Part shown: positions 42,104 to 52,000 of the stretch, one piece after another | How positions within the stretch are numbered: position 1 is the stretch's first letter | Layout of the letters: every line of letters starts with the position of its first letter | Source of the DNA: Terracoccus sp. 273MFTsu3.1 | GTDB taxonomy: Bacteria > Actinomycetota > Actinomycetes > Actinomycetales > Dermatophilaceae | DNA: 64,000 bases | Direction: 5' to 3' | NCBI RefSeq assembly: GCF_000383675.1 | Contig: NZ_KB911820.1 | Span: 806,001 to 870,000 of the forward strand | Program-made: the position numbers and the translations under genes | Notes under the pieces: generated by a model | Told to the model about the DNA's origin: nothing | Database searches by the model: none | The model's input: only the letters and a program-made list of their open reading frames with translations

Positions 42104-42661
42104 ATGGCAACCACCACGTCCATCGGACACATCGCCACCGACCCGCTGAGGAACTTCAAGTTCGACGTGAACATCGCGCACCCGGGCTTCCCGGCGGGCT
42201 TCCTGAAGATGGGCTTCATGAACGTCTCGGGCCTGTCCCAGACGACCGAGGTCATCCCCTACCGCGAGGGTGGCATGAACACCACCACGCAGAAGATGCC
42301 CGGGCAGACGGACTTCGCGCCGATCTCGCTCTCGCGCGGCGTCATCGTCGGGCCGCAGCCGGTCCTGCAGTGGGTGAAGCAGTTGTTCACCGTGCAGCAG
42401 GGCACCGGCACGCGCTCGGCGGGTCTCACGGACTTCCGCGCCACGCTGACGATCAACGTCAAGGACCACCCGGTCACGCGCGGCAAGGTGCCCGTCAAGG
42501 CCCAGTTCAAGGTCTACAACGCATGGCCGACGGCCGTCGCGTGGTCCGACCTCGACGCTGGCGCGAACGCGATCATGGTCAACCAGATCACGCTGGCCCA
42601 CGAGGGCTTCGACCACGCTGTGGCGAAGGACTTGGGTGCCAATTCCGAGGCTCGCGTCTGA
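42104..42661 (+). CDS. Tail tube protein, T4 gp19-like
   Basis: A 185-residue inner tube protein. RNFKFDVNIAHPGFPAG and MGFMNVSGLSQTTEVIPYREGG are the hallmark of the gp19/CIS tube family; TQKMPGQTDFAPISLSRGV follows as usual. It begins 14 bases after the sheath and ends in a TGA that is part of a TGACAAG...CGTCAAG element. Length is normal. Confidence 0.93.
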   Translation: MATTTSIGHIATDPLRNFKFDVNIAHPGFPAGFLKMGFMNVSGLSQTTEVIPYREGGMNTTTQKMPGQTDFAPISLSRGVIVGPQPVLQWVKQLFTVQQGTGTRSAGLTDFRATLTINVKDHPVTRGKVPVKAQFKVYNAWPTAVAWSDLDAGANAIMVNQITLAHEGFDHAVAKDLGANSEARV

Positions 42662-42712
42662 CAAGATCGTCAAGTAGATCCCACCATCTGATTCACATGA
42701 GGAGCATTACCC

Positions 42713-43537
42713 GTGACTGACATCCTGACAGAGACCGCCGAAGCGAACGCTGCCGTCGAGAAGTTCCTCCACTCCGGCGACGCCCCCGCCGCCCCGGTGC
42801 TGGAGTCCCCGGAGCCCGGATTCTTCCGGCTTCCCGGTGGCTTCACCCGGGGTGGCGCGGGCGCGGACGTCGTCTACGAGGCCGAGGTGCGCGAACTCAC
42901 CGGTGCGGACGAGGAGTACCTCGACCGCGTCAAGCGTGGCAAGCCCGAGAAGTTCATGGACGCGCTCATCGAGCGTGGTCTCGTGAGCATCGGCGACGCC
43001 CCGGCCTCGAAGGACAACATCGGCCTCCTCCTCACCGGCGACGGCGAGAAGGTGCTGCTGGAGATCCGTCGGGCCACCTACGGCGACACGCTGGAGTGGG
43101 ACGAACTCACCTGTCCGCACTGCGGTGAGCGCTTCGCCCTCACCCTGTCCATCGACGACATCCCGATGACGACGCTGGCCAAGAGCGAGGACCGCAACTT
43201 CGACGTGACGCTGCGCCGTGGAGGTGTGGCCCACTGCCACCTGCCGCGCATGGCGGACCTCCCGACGCTCCCGGCTGACGCCACGGACGCAGAGGCCAGC
43301 ACCGCAATGCTCGCCAACGTCATCGACACCATCGAGGAGCGCGGCAACGTCACCTTCGTCGCCGGTGCCGCCGACGCCGTCCGGTCCCTCGGGCTGGCCG
43401 ACCGCAAGGCCATCCTCACCGAACTGTCCAAGCGCCGCATCGGCCCTGACCTTCAGGCCGTCTCCTTCACGCACGACGTCTGCCAGAAGGAGGTCCCCTT
43501 CCCGCTCACGGCAGGGGACCTGTTTCCGGGACTGTGA
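42713..43537 (+). CDS. Tail assembly chaperone (zero-frame product)
   Basis: A 274-residue protein placed between tube and tape measure. A disordered N-terminus is followed by VVYEAEVRELTGADEEYLDR, a zinc-ribbon pair CPHCGERF with later cysteines, and helices (RSLGLADRKAILTELSKRRI) ending FPLTAGDLFPGL. T4 gp26-type baseplate assembly proteins share the pattern. The next frame carries a 53-codon extension without its own start, so a share of ribosomes probably shifts frame at the end. GAGGAGC precedes the GTG. Confidence 0.75.
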   Translation: MTDILTETAEANAAVEKFLHSGDAPAAPVLESPEPGFFRLPGGFTRGGAGADVVYEAEVRELTGADEEYLDRVKRGKPEKFMDALIERGLVSIGDAPASKDNIGLLLTGDGEKVLLEIRRATYGDTLEWDELTCPHCGERFALTLSIDDIPMTTLAKSEDRNFDVTLRRGGVAHCHLPRMADLPTLPADATDAEASTAMLANVIDTIEERGNVTFVAGAADAVRSLGLADRKAILTELSKRRIGPDLQAVSFTHDVCQKEVPFPLTAGDLFPGL

Positions 43538-43541
43538 CGGA
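43520..43541 (+). other. Putative programmed frameshift site
   Basis: The chaperone frame ends CCG GGA CTG TGA. A +1 slip at CTG-TGA-C, or a -2 slip, enters the overlapping frame and continues with D-G-G-L-A-Y. CTG TGA C resembles the bacterial RF2 site CTT TGA C. A Shine-Dalgarno-like AGGGGA lies at 43513-43518, farther away than in the RF2 gene. Confidence 0.55.
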
Positions 43542-43697
43542 GGCCTCGCCTACTCCGAATATGTAGCGATCATCACGCACAACCCGGCTTGGAAACTCGA
43601 CGATGCACGCCGGTTGTCGGTCCGCGAAAGGCGCTTCTGGCGCAAGCGATTCCGCTACCAAACCGCCGCCATCATCGACGCGAAAGAACACCGGTAA
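43539..43697 (+). CDS. Frameshifted C-terminal extension of the tail assembly chaperone
   Basis: An open stretch of about 53 codons with clear protein character: LAYSEYVAIITHNPAWKLDD, then basic helices (ARRLSVRERRFWRKRFRY) to AKEHR. There is no ATG, GTG or TTG in this frame from about 43450 to 43570, so it cannot be translated on its own. It ends immediately before the tape measure ATG (TAAATG). Chaperones with a shifted extension occur at this place in most tailed phages. Confidence 0.65.
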   Translation, partial: GGLAYSEYVAIITHNPAWKLDDARRLSVRERRFWRKRFRYQTAAIIDAKEHR

Positions 43698-46685
43698 ATG
43701 AGTGACATCGAAGGCCTGATCCGACGGCCGACTGAGCCCAGCCCCAGCAGCATCACCCCGCTGCTCGGAACGAACCGGCTGCAGTCGGCCGTCGATCACA
43801 TGTCCAAGAGCGTGGACAAGGTCTCGGGCTGGTTGGACAAGGCGTCCGACCGGCTCGCGAAGATGTCTGCCCCGACGGCCGGGATGGGCTCCGGCACGAC
43901 GCTCAACGGCGGCAAGCAGAACGGTGGAGGCTCCTCCATCGGCGGCGTCCGCATGCTCGGTGCGGGGGCCTCCAACGGTGCGGCGTCGGGCACGCCGCAC
44001 TCCTTCTTGGGGATGCCGTACCAGCAGAACATCCCCACCATGACGCAGCAGTACGGTGCGCCCACGCAGACCGGCGGCAAGAGCAACGGCGGTGCCGTCA
44101 ACTGGCCCCGCTACGGTGCCGCGCTCGGTGGCGCGTGGGGTGCTGCCACGGTGCAGGCCGGGCTCGACCGCACCCAGTCCTTCGTCGCGAGCAACACCTC
44201 CGCGCAACTCATGACCCGCTCCGTCATCGGTGGGGACTGGCAGCGCCTGCGTACCGGCGTCGTGCACGACAACTGGACGGCGACCTCAGATCAGGACGCA
44301 TTCGCCGGAGTGGCCAACCTGCGCGCCAGCGGCTTCACCTACGGCTCGCGGCAATGGAACAGCCAGATGTCGCAGGCCAAGAACTACTCGATGATGGACC
44401 CCACCGTCAGCGGTGCCGACGCCGGGGCGCGTATTGCTGCCCCCCAGCAGATCGCGACGACGAACTACCTCCTCGGCCGTGGCATCAACACGCGCGGGAA
44501 GACCGGCATGGCCGTCGCCGACCAGATGGTCGACAAGTTCATCAAGAGCAACAAGTCGTGGTCCCAGAAGGACTACGACTCGCTCTGGGGTGCGCAGGGC
44601 GGCGCGCGGCTCGCCACCAACCAGATCGCCAAGGTCGACCCCAACGCGGCGGCGCTCTTCCAAGACCGCCTGCAGGGCACGATGCAGGCCCAGATGCACG
44701 GCATGACCAAGGAGGCCTACCGCAGCGCCATCGACAGCGGCAACTGGGACGCCTTGAAGCAGTACGGGTTCTCCGAGACCGACCTGAACAAGACGAAGGA
44801 GAAGGCTGCCCGCCAGCGCAACATCGACGACAACATGGCTGGCGGCTTCTCGACCGGACTCAACAACGCCGTGGACGCCATCGGCGCGTTCCAAGAGGCA
44901 CTGGAGAAGGTCACCGACGGCCCCCTCGGCGCGATGGCCGGATACGGGCACGGCTGGGCAGGCTCCTCGGGCCTGCTCGGCTCCGCCACCCACATCGGCG
45001 GCTCCATGGCGGGCGGCTACTTCGGCGGCAAGATGGCCTCCTCCCTCGCCAAGAACGGCGTCAAGGGCACCGCGATCAACGCTGCCTCCTCCGGCGCGGG
45101 TGCCGTGGCCAAGGGCGCGAGCGGCGTCGCCAGCGTGGCTGGCAAGGCCGGGAAGTTCATGAAGGGCGTGCCCCTGCTCGGGCTCGGTATCGACGCCGCC
45201 ACGACGGCCTTCCAAGGCGACGAGCGCGACCGGCGCAAGCAGAACGCCATGAGCCACGGCTGGGGCGACGGCATGGCCACCTACATGTCGTGGCGCGACA
45301 CCTTCGCCAGCAACCTCACCTTCGGCCTCTACGGCGGCGCACCGGACACGCAGGACCCCTCCAGCGGCGGCTCCGCAGGCGAGCGCTACGGCATGTTCGG
45401 CACCGGCGGCGAGAAGGGCGGGCAGGCCGTCAAGCCCGTCGGCAACGCTCCCATCACGGCACCCTTCGGCCGCTACAAGAAGAGCGGCAAGGCTCACTAC
45501 GGCATCGACTTCGGCGTGCCCTCGGGCACCCCCGTGCGCGCCAACCGCTCCGGCAAGGTCGTCGTCGCAGGCTGGTCCAACACCGGCTTCGGCAACCACG
45601 TCCGGATCGACATCGGCGACGGCACCATCGAGATCTACGGCCACCTCTCGCAGTTGAACGTGCGGGTCGGCCAGACGATCAAGGCTGGCGACGTCATCGG
45701 CAAGTCCGGCTCCAGCGGCAACTCGACCGGCCCCCACCTCCACTTCGAGGTCCGCAAGGGTGGTGGTGGCACGGGCAACGCCGTCGACCCCTCCTCCTAC
45801 CTGAAGGGCGCAGACAACCCCGCACCGGTGTCGGCCGACGCAGGCAGTGGCTCCTCTGTGGGCTCCGCAGGCAAGGGTGCCGACGGCCTCGGCTCGGCCC
45901 GGTCGATGACCGCCAGCCCGTGGGGCGTCGGCGAGGGCCAGATCGTCTCTGGGGCGCTCGGGTCGCTAGTCGGCTCCATGCGGTCCGGCTCCAGCGGAGA
46001 GGGCGACAGTGGCGCAGCAGACGCGCCCTCCAGCCCTGCCACGGCTGCCTCCGGCCAGTTCCGGGACGTCCTCGCCCGGGCGGGCTTCAAGGGCACCTCC
46101 CTCGGCATGGCCTACGCCATCATGATGGCCGAGTCCGGTGGCAACGCCCACGCGCACAACACCAACAAGGCCACCGGCGACAACTCCTACGGCCTCTTCC
46201 AGATCAACATGCTCGGTGGCATGGGCCCCGAGCGCCGGTCGAAGTTCCACCTCGCGAACAACGACGCGCTCTTCGACCCGCTGACGAACGCCAAGGTCGC
46301 CTACGACATGTCCAAGGGCGGCAGCGACTGGCACGACTGGAGCACCTACAAGCGCGGCGACTACAAGAAGTACCTTGGGGGACAGCAGAAGTCGTACGAC
46401 GTGGGCTCCACGAACATCGACGTCGATCAGGTCGCTCGGGTCCACAAGGGCGAGATGATCCTCGACCCCGTCACCGCCGACGAGATGCGCAAGGCGCTCT
46501 CCTCCAACCGCCCCACCGACCTCTTCGGCTCGAAGGGCGGCAAGGGCGGAGGCATCCGGATCGACAACCTCACGATCCAGACGGCCCACCAGTTCACCGA
46601 CAGCGCGGCAACCGACCTCGCGAAGCAGTTCCTGAGCATCGTCAACAACCACGACGAGGTCAGCACCATCATGGGAGGCAACTGA
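43698..46685 (+). CDS. Tape measure protein with M23 peptidase and transglycosylase domains
   Basis: A 995-residue protein that sets tail length. The first 500 residues are helical with Gly/Ala-rich hydrophobic stretches (AKNGVKGTAINAASSGAG). A peptidase M23 (LytM) domain lies at about 580-700: HYGIDFGVPSG and PHLHFEVRKG supply zinc-binding residues. At about 795-900 a lytic transglycosylase-like domain has MAYAIMMAESGGN, with the catalytic glutamate, and SYGLFQINM. Both could open peptidoglycan during DNA entry. It begins one codon after the chaperone extension. Confidence 0.92.
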   Translation: MSDIEGLIRRPTEPSPSSITPLLGTNRLQSAVDHMSKSVDKVSGWLDKASDRLAKMSAPTAGMGSGTTLNGGKQNGGGSSIGGVRMLGAGASNGAASGTPHSFLGMPYQQNIPTMTQQYGAPTQTGGKSNGGAVNWPRYGAALGGAWGAATVQAGLDRTQSFVASNTSAQLMTRSVIGGDWQRLRTGVVHDNWTATSDQDAFAGVANLRASGFTYGSRQWNSQMSQAKNYSMMDPTVSGADAGARIAAPQQIATTNYLLGRGINTRGKTGMAVADQMVDKFIKSNKSWSQKDYDSLWGAQGGARLATNQIAKVDPNAAALFQDRLQGTMQAQMHGMTKEAYRSAIDSGNWDALKQYGFSETDLNKTKEKAARQRNIDDNMAGGFSTGLNNAVDAIGAFQEALEKVTDGPLGAMAGYGHGWAGSSGLLGSATHIGGSMAGGYFGGKMASSLAKNGVKGTAINAASSGAGAVAKGASGVASVAGKAGKFMKGVPLLGLGIDAATTAFQGDERDRRKQNAMSHGWGDGMATYMSWRDTFASNLTFGLYGGAPDTQDPSSGGSAGERYGMFGTGGEKGGQAVKPVGNAPITAPFGRYKKSGKAHYGIDFGVPSGTPVRANRSGKVVVAGWSNTGFGNHVRIDIGDGTIEIYGHLSQLNVRVGQTIKAGDVIGKSGSSGNSTGPHLHFEVRKGGGGTGNAVDPSSYLKGADNPAPVSADAGSGSSVGSAGKGADGLGSARSMTASPWGVGEGQIVSGALGSLVGSMRSGSSGEGDSGAADAPSSPATAASGQFRDVLARAGFKGTSLGMAYAIMMAESGGNAHAHNTNKATGDNSYGLFQINMLGGMGPERRSKFHLANNDALFDPLTNAKVAYDMSKGGSDWHDWSTYKRGDYKKYLGGQQKSYDVGSTNIDVDQVARVHKGEMILDPVTADEMRKALSSNRPTDLFGSKGGKGGGIRIDNLTIQTAHQFTDSAATDLAKQFLSIVNNHDEVSTIMGGN

Positions 46686-47584
46686 TGTCCGTATTCCTCA
46701 ACGGAGGCGGCAACCAGAAGCCCGGCGTCGGCAGCGGCGGCGGGGGCTGGACGTACGTCACCTCGAAGACGTCGTCGGGCGCGAAGAGCACGGCCACCAC
46801 GGGGTTCATCAGCAACCCTCCGTTCGACTCCCGCACGGGATCGCGCGGGGCCGTCGACTCCACCGGCAAGTTCATCCAGTCGAGCCGTGAGAAGTTGAAG
46901 CGCGGCTACATCATCACGGACAAGCCGAGCAGCCTCGGGAAGCGCTACCTGCTCAACTTCCAGTACAACCCCACGTCCTTCTCGCACTCCGCGAGCCTGC
47001 AGACTGACATGTCCGCCCTCGGTGTCGACACCAACGGCAAGGACGTCGACTGGGCCTCGTTCATGGCCAGCACCGGCCAGTCGGTGGACTTCTCCCTGCT
47101 CTTCGACCGCACCTACGAGACGTGGATCTACAACAAGGACAAGCCCGCTTCCGCGCAGGGTGTGCTCGCCGACATCAAGACGCTCTACGCCATGCTCGGG
47201 CTGTACTACACCTCCGACGCATCGGGCGGCGGGGGCGCGACGGGCGACCCGCTCTCCATCGCCACGCTGTCCCCGACCGGCGTCCTTCAGGCGACCCCCG
47301 TGTGGGTCTCGTTCGGTCCCCTCATGCAGTTCTACGGGATGATCGGGGGGGTCAACGTCACCTTCACCCACTTCACGCAGAAGATGACCCCGGTCCGCGC
47401 TGCCGTCAACCTGAGCCTGACCGTGCTCCCGCGCTCGGAGGACTCGCCCACCCAGAAGGCGACCAAGACGATCAACAACGTGTTCAACGCGGCCAGCGCC
47501 TTCGACACCGCCGACTACGCGCGGCAGCGGCACAACGACCAGATGCTGCAGCGCTCCAGCATGAAGACTGCGTGGATCGCCTGA
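46685..47584 (+). CDS. Baseplate/tube-initiator protein, CIS_tube-like
   Basis: A 299-residue protein. A flexible Gly/Ser-rich N-terminus of about 75 residues precedes YLLNFQYNPTSFSHSASL, the hallmark of the CIS_tube N-terminal domain in contractile injection systems, then DFSLLFDRTYETWIYN and a tube-like end. It starts in a TGATG overlap with the tape measure and is coupled to the LysM gene. Role: collar between hub and tube; from family. Confidence 0.78.
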   Translation: MSVFLNGGGNQKPGVGSGGGGWTYVTSKTSSGAKSTATTGFISNPPFDSRTGSRGAVDSTGKFIQSSREKLKRGYIITDKPSSLGKRYLLNFQYNPTSFSHSASLQTDMSALGVDTNGKDVDWASFMASTGQSVDFSLLFDRTYETWIYNKDKPASAQGVLADIKTLYAMLGLYYTSDASGGGGATGDPLSIATLSPTGVLQATPVWVSFGPLMQFYGMIGGVNVTFTHFTQKMTPVRAAVNLSLTVLPRSEDSPTQKATKTINNVFNAASAFDTADYARQRHNDQMLQRSSMKTAWIA

Positions 47585-47862
47585 TGATCGGACCTCTCTC
47601 CCGGTACGCCGACTCCACTGTGTCGCTGACGGATTCGCCCGAGCGCGGATCGGTCCTCACGGTCATGCCTCGTCGCCCCAGCACTCGCGTCTTCAACTAC
47701 ACCTCGATCTACTTGGAGGACGGTGACCGCCTCGACCTCATCGCCGAGCGCCTCTACGGCGATGGCGCACTGTGGTGGAAGATCGCCGACGCCAACCCCG
47801 AGATCCTCGACTGGTCCGACGTGCCCGCAGGCACCCTGCTGAGGCTCCCCAGTGACTACTGA
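47584..47862 (+). CDS. LysM-type baseplate protein, gp53-like
   Basis: A 92-residue protein with VFNYTSIYLEDGDRLDLIAE, RLYGDGALWWKIADANPEIL and VPAGTLLRLP, a LysM domain as found in T4 gp53-type baseplate proteins. Starts overlap the preceding stop (TGATG) and the end overlaps the hub gene. It likely links baseplate wedge to hub. Confidence 0.82.
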   Translation: MIGPLSRYADSTVSLTDSPERGSVLTVMPRRPSTRVFNYTSIYLEDGDRLDLIAERLYGDGALWWKIADANPEILDWSDVPAGTLLRLPSDY

Positions 47863-49003
47863 GCGCTCCGTATCCGTCTACTTCAACGGTGTCCGGTCGA
47901 CCTCCCCGGTCGTCCGCTACGAGACGCACGCCGCGTTCGGGAAGCACTCGGTCAACGTCCTCGACCTTCGCACCGGCTCGGCGCGGATCGCCTTCCCCGA
48001 GTGGACCCCCGTCGTCGTCGACCTGCGCGTGGGAGCCACCATGGACCGCTGGTACGGCTACGTGCACCACTACGGCGAGGTCGACGACACCCGCGCCTCC
48101 GACGTGTCGAACCAGAACACCCGGTACACCCTCATCGGCACCAGCCTGCCACTGAACGAACAGCGCACGCGCTCGTGGAAGAACATGACCCGCTCCGGTG
48201 TCGTGCGCGAGGTCGCCCGGGCCCACAAGTTCCGCACCATGGTGCAGCGCGACGGCGAGATCCTGCCCTTCATCGCGCAGGCAGGCAACAGCGACATGGC
48301 CCTCCTACAGCAGATGGCGGACGAGTCTGGCTACCGCCTCTGGGTGGATGGCTCCACGCTGCGCTTCATCGACCCCGACACCCTGCTCACCGGCGTACGC
48401 ACCCTCGACATCCGCTCGTTCAACAAGGGCGGCGGACCCGGCACTCCCGACGGGATCATCTCGTGGAGCACCAAGGCGGGCAGCATGGTCCCGCGCGCCA
48501 CGGGCAGCGCTGGGGCACAGAGCGTTTACGGGCTCGACCGGCGAACCGGCACGGTTGTCGGTGCAGCCGTCGACCAGACCCCCTCGGGACTGCCGAGCCT
48601 CACCAAGATCGACACCAACAGCGTCGTGACAGGCACCGGTCAGGCCGTCTCGCGCGCGTCCGCCAACAGCAAGAAGGCCCGCGCGTGGGTCACGGCCAAG
48701 GCCATCGTCGTCTGCAGCCCCGGGGTCAAGCCGGGAGACGTCATCGAGGTCGCGGGCGACCGCATCAAGCCCTACGAGCGCGGCCTGTGGCTCGTCACCG
48801 GCGTCAGCCACCGCGTCCTCAACGACGGCTCGGCCGCTGGCTTCGAGTACCTCACGACGCTCGATCTGGAGCGCGACGGCATCTACTCCCCGTCCTTCAA
48901 CGCGGCCTTCAGGACAATTAACACGCGTGATCTGGTTGCGGCGAGAATCAGAGATGGCTATCGCTGGGAAGCCGAAGTGATGGAGGACGTTCGAGTTGGC
49001 TAA
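47852..49003 (+). CDS. Baseplate hub protein, gp27/late-control-D-like
   Basis: A 383-residue hub protein. It shows the gp27/VgrG-N pattern: MTTERSVSVYFNGVRSTSPV, beta-strands, the central TRSGVVREVARAHKFRTMVQ and LLQQMADESGYRLWVDGSTL segment, and a C-terminal KPGDVIEVAGD strand with ERGLWLVTGVSHRV. It forms the trimeric base of the spike and overlaps both neighbours (LysM, spike-fibre). Confidence 0.85.
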   Translation: MTTERSVSVYFNGVRSTSPVVRYETHAAFGKHSVNVLDLRTGSARIAFPEWTPVVVDLRVGATMDRWYGYVHHYGEVDDTRASDVSNQNTRYTLIGTSLPLNEQRTRSWKNMTRSGVVREVARAHKFRTMVQRDGEILPFIAQAGNSDMALLQQMADESGYRLWVDGSTLRFIDPDTLLTGVRTLDIRSFNKGGGPGTPDGIISWSTKAGSMVPRATGSAGAQSVYGLDRRTGTVVGAAVDQTPSGLPSLTKIDTNSVVTGTGQAVSRASANSKKARAWVTAKAIVVCSPGVKPGDVIEVAGDRIKPYERGLWLVTGVSHRVLNDGSAAGFEYLTTLDLERDGIYSPSFNAAFRTINTRDLVAARIRDGYRWEAEVMEDVRVG

Positions 49004-52000
49004 GTTCGATTCCACGTACCGGGGCCTCGTGGTCCGCACCAACGACCCGCAGGCATCCGCCCGCATCGTTCTGCGGATCCCGCAGGTCCTCGGTACCGCC
49101 GAGAGCGCATGGGCTCGCCCCTCCGCGTTCGCCTCCGGCGTGCCCAACGTCGGTGACACCGTCTACGTCACCTTCGAGGGCGGGGACCTCGCGCAGCCCG
49201 TCTACACCCCACAGACGACCATCGACTCCACCACGACGCCGATCCCGAAGCCGCCGACGGCACTCGACCTGACCCCGGCCACCGTCGTCACGGCCGAGGG
49301 AGTCACGCTCGTCAACCTCTCGGCCGTCTGGGTAGCCCCGACGGAGAACCAAGACGGGTCCGTCCCCGTGCACCTCGCGGGCTACGTCGTCTACCTCTCG
49401 ACCGACGGCGTCACCTACGACTCCGGCGACTACGTCGACAGCGCCTCGTGGATCCGCCGGGCCCTCCTGCCCGGGCGCACGTACTTCGTGCGTGTGGCAG
49501 CGGTCAACGAGATGCTCCAGCGCTCCGCCACCACCTCGGCCGCGCAGGTCACCGTCGCGGCTGCCACGCCGCCCAGCGACTCCGTCCTCGGCCAGCAGAG
49601 CACCACGCTCACCAACATCCAGACCACCCTCACGACGCAGGCCGGGCAACTCGACGGCAAGGCAGCGGTCTACGTGCAGGACACCCAGCCGCACGACTCC
49701 AACGACCCCAAGGACAAGGGCGACGTCTGGATCGACACGGCCAACAACCGCGTCATCAAGACCTACAACGGCAGCGACTGGATCCTGTCCGACGACACCC
49801 GCCTCGCGCAGGCCGTCACCGACATCACCTCGAAGATCACGACCTTCTACGCGGTGGCGGCATCCGCACCCACCGCGACCGCCATCGGCGACCTGTGGAT
49901 CATCACCGACCAGAACAACAAGATCAAGCGGGCCAGCGCGGTCGGCGCAGCCAACTGGGTCGACGTGACGCCGAAGTACAACACCGCCGACCTCATCGAC
50001 TGGCAGAGCATCAACACCGGCATTCAGGGCAAGATCGACGGCAAGGCCGAGACGTACGTCCAGAGCGGCGACCCCTCCGCCGGTGCGACCCCGGCGTGGG
50101 GCACCGAGCACGCGGGCGACATCTGGATCAACAACGGCGTCACGCCACGCGTCATCAAGACGTGGGTCGACGGCACCACGAAGTGGATCGAAGCGGATTC
50201 CCGTGTGGCACAGGCCGTTACGGACATCACCAAGAAGACCACGACGTACTACACGACGACCGGCACGCCCACCGTTCCCACCGGTGGCTTCACCGAGGGC
50301 GACCTCTGGGTCGACAACGGCGTCGTCCCGCAGCAGATCAAGCGCTGGACCTCCGGTGCATGGGCCGTCCTCGACGTCGTGTCCTCGACTTACCTGCAGT
50401 CGCGCGCGACGAACATCATCACCAATGGCTCCGGCCTGCTCGGCAACAACACGAACTTCAGCACGGGGTTCACCTTCGACAAGACCGACGCGCCTACAGG
50501 TGCCATAGGTGCCTTCAAGACTGCCCTCGGGAGTAACGCGTCGCTCAACACCGACGAGTTCATCACGGTCGACCCGACGAAGCGCTGGCAGATGTCCCTT
50601 CAGGCCAAGCAGAAGGGTTCCTCGACCACTGCTACCTGCTACGGCGCGGCGTTGCCCTACGACTCGGTCAAGGGAATCATCGGCCCCAACAACTACATGT
50701 TCATCGCAGGCACGACCACGACGCTTGCAGCCCCGCTCAACCCGGGTGACACGACGATCACCCTGACGTCGTCGGCGAACTGGTACGGCACCTCGGGCAA
50801 GCCTGCAGGCACGAACACCTACAACCGAGCCATCATCTTCTGGGACTACACCGACACCCTCGGCAAGGCGTGGGGCACGGAGACCTTCAGTCGTAACGTC
50901 ACGGCCTTCGACATGTGGGCCGATGGTGGCATCACCGGCAACGTCATCACTCTGCGGACCCCGTGGGCGGGCACTACCAAGCCCTCCGGAACCAGCCTGT
51001 CCAACGCGACGTCCGGCGGTTCGTACATCTACATGACCGGTTTCGCGAACACCGTTGTCCCGCAGACGTGGACGACGTTCTCCTCGACGATCACGGGTGT
51101 CGTCTCCGGCGGCGCGGGGGCGTCCTTCGCCGCCGGATGGCCTCCGGGAACCGCCTACGCGAAGTTGGGCTTCTTGCCCAACCGCGTCTTGGCCACGGGC
51201 TCAGCGGACCCCAACTCCCAGATGTCCTTCGGGCTCATCTCCTTCTCCGATGCTGCTGCCGCATCGGCCGACGCGGCTGCGGCCGACCAGAAGGCCGTGC
51301 TGGCCCAGCAGTCGGCCAACGGCAAGAGCACCAGCAAGTACTCGCCGAACGCCCCGGCTGCCACGGACGCCAACGTCCTCGGCGACATCTGGTTCCAGCA
51401 GGACAGCAACGGCAACGTAATCGGTCAGTGGCTCGGCGGTGGCGGGACGGGCCCGAGTTCCTACCTGTGGAACCAGACGCAGATCTCCAGCGATGTGATC
51501 GCCAACCTCGACGTCGGCAAGTTGGTGGCTGGCAAGATGAACGCGAACATCGTCGTCTCCGGCGAGTTCGCAACGGACGACCCCGGCAAGCAGCGCACGG
51601 TGATGGGCAGCGACGGCATCCAGCAGATCGCTGCCAACGGCGCGATCCTCACCGACCTTCCCAACGACCCGAACAAGATGGCCCGCTTCAGCGGCATCAT
51701 CAACGCCTTCGGCGTGACGGTCAACGACGGCCTCGAACTCCGAGGCACCGGCAACACCTTCGCCATGGCCTCCGTCACGTCGCTGGCCTCCGTCACCGGA
51801 GCCTCCGCAACTGCTGCAGGCTTCACCGTCGACTGGGAGCGCTACGACGCTGGGCTCTCCGGTCCGCAGGGGATCTACGCCACTGCGGGGTTCCATCAGG
51901 AGGTCGACGCGGCGGGGGCATTCGCGGCCTTCGGCTTCTACGGCTACGGCAAGGTCATCACGCCTACGGGCTCCTACGTCTTCCCCGAGATCACCACCGC

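Noticed and set aside
42658-42687. Another member of the 19-nt-spacer promoter family (CTGACA to CACCAT).
   Set aside because: The spacing is 18 and the right box lacks TA at its start. It is better explained by the repeated TGACAAG...CGTCAAG element.
43534-43563. An independent GTG start (43534) for the chaperone extension.
   Set aside because: That GTG is in a third frame and reaches TAG after ten codons; it does not enter the extension.
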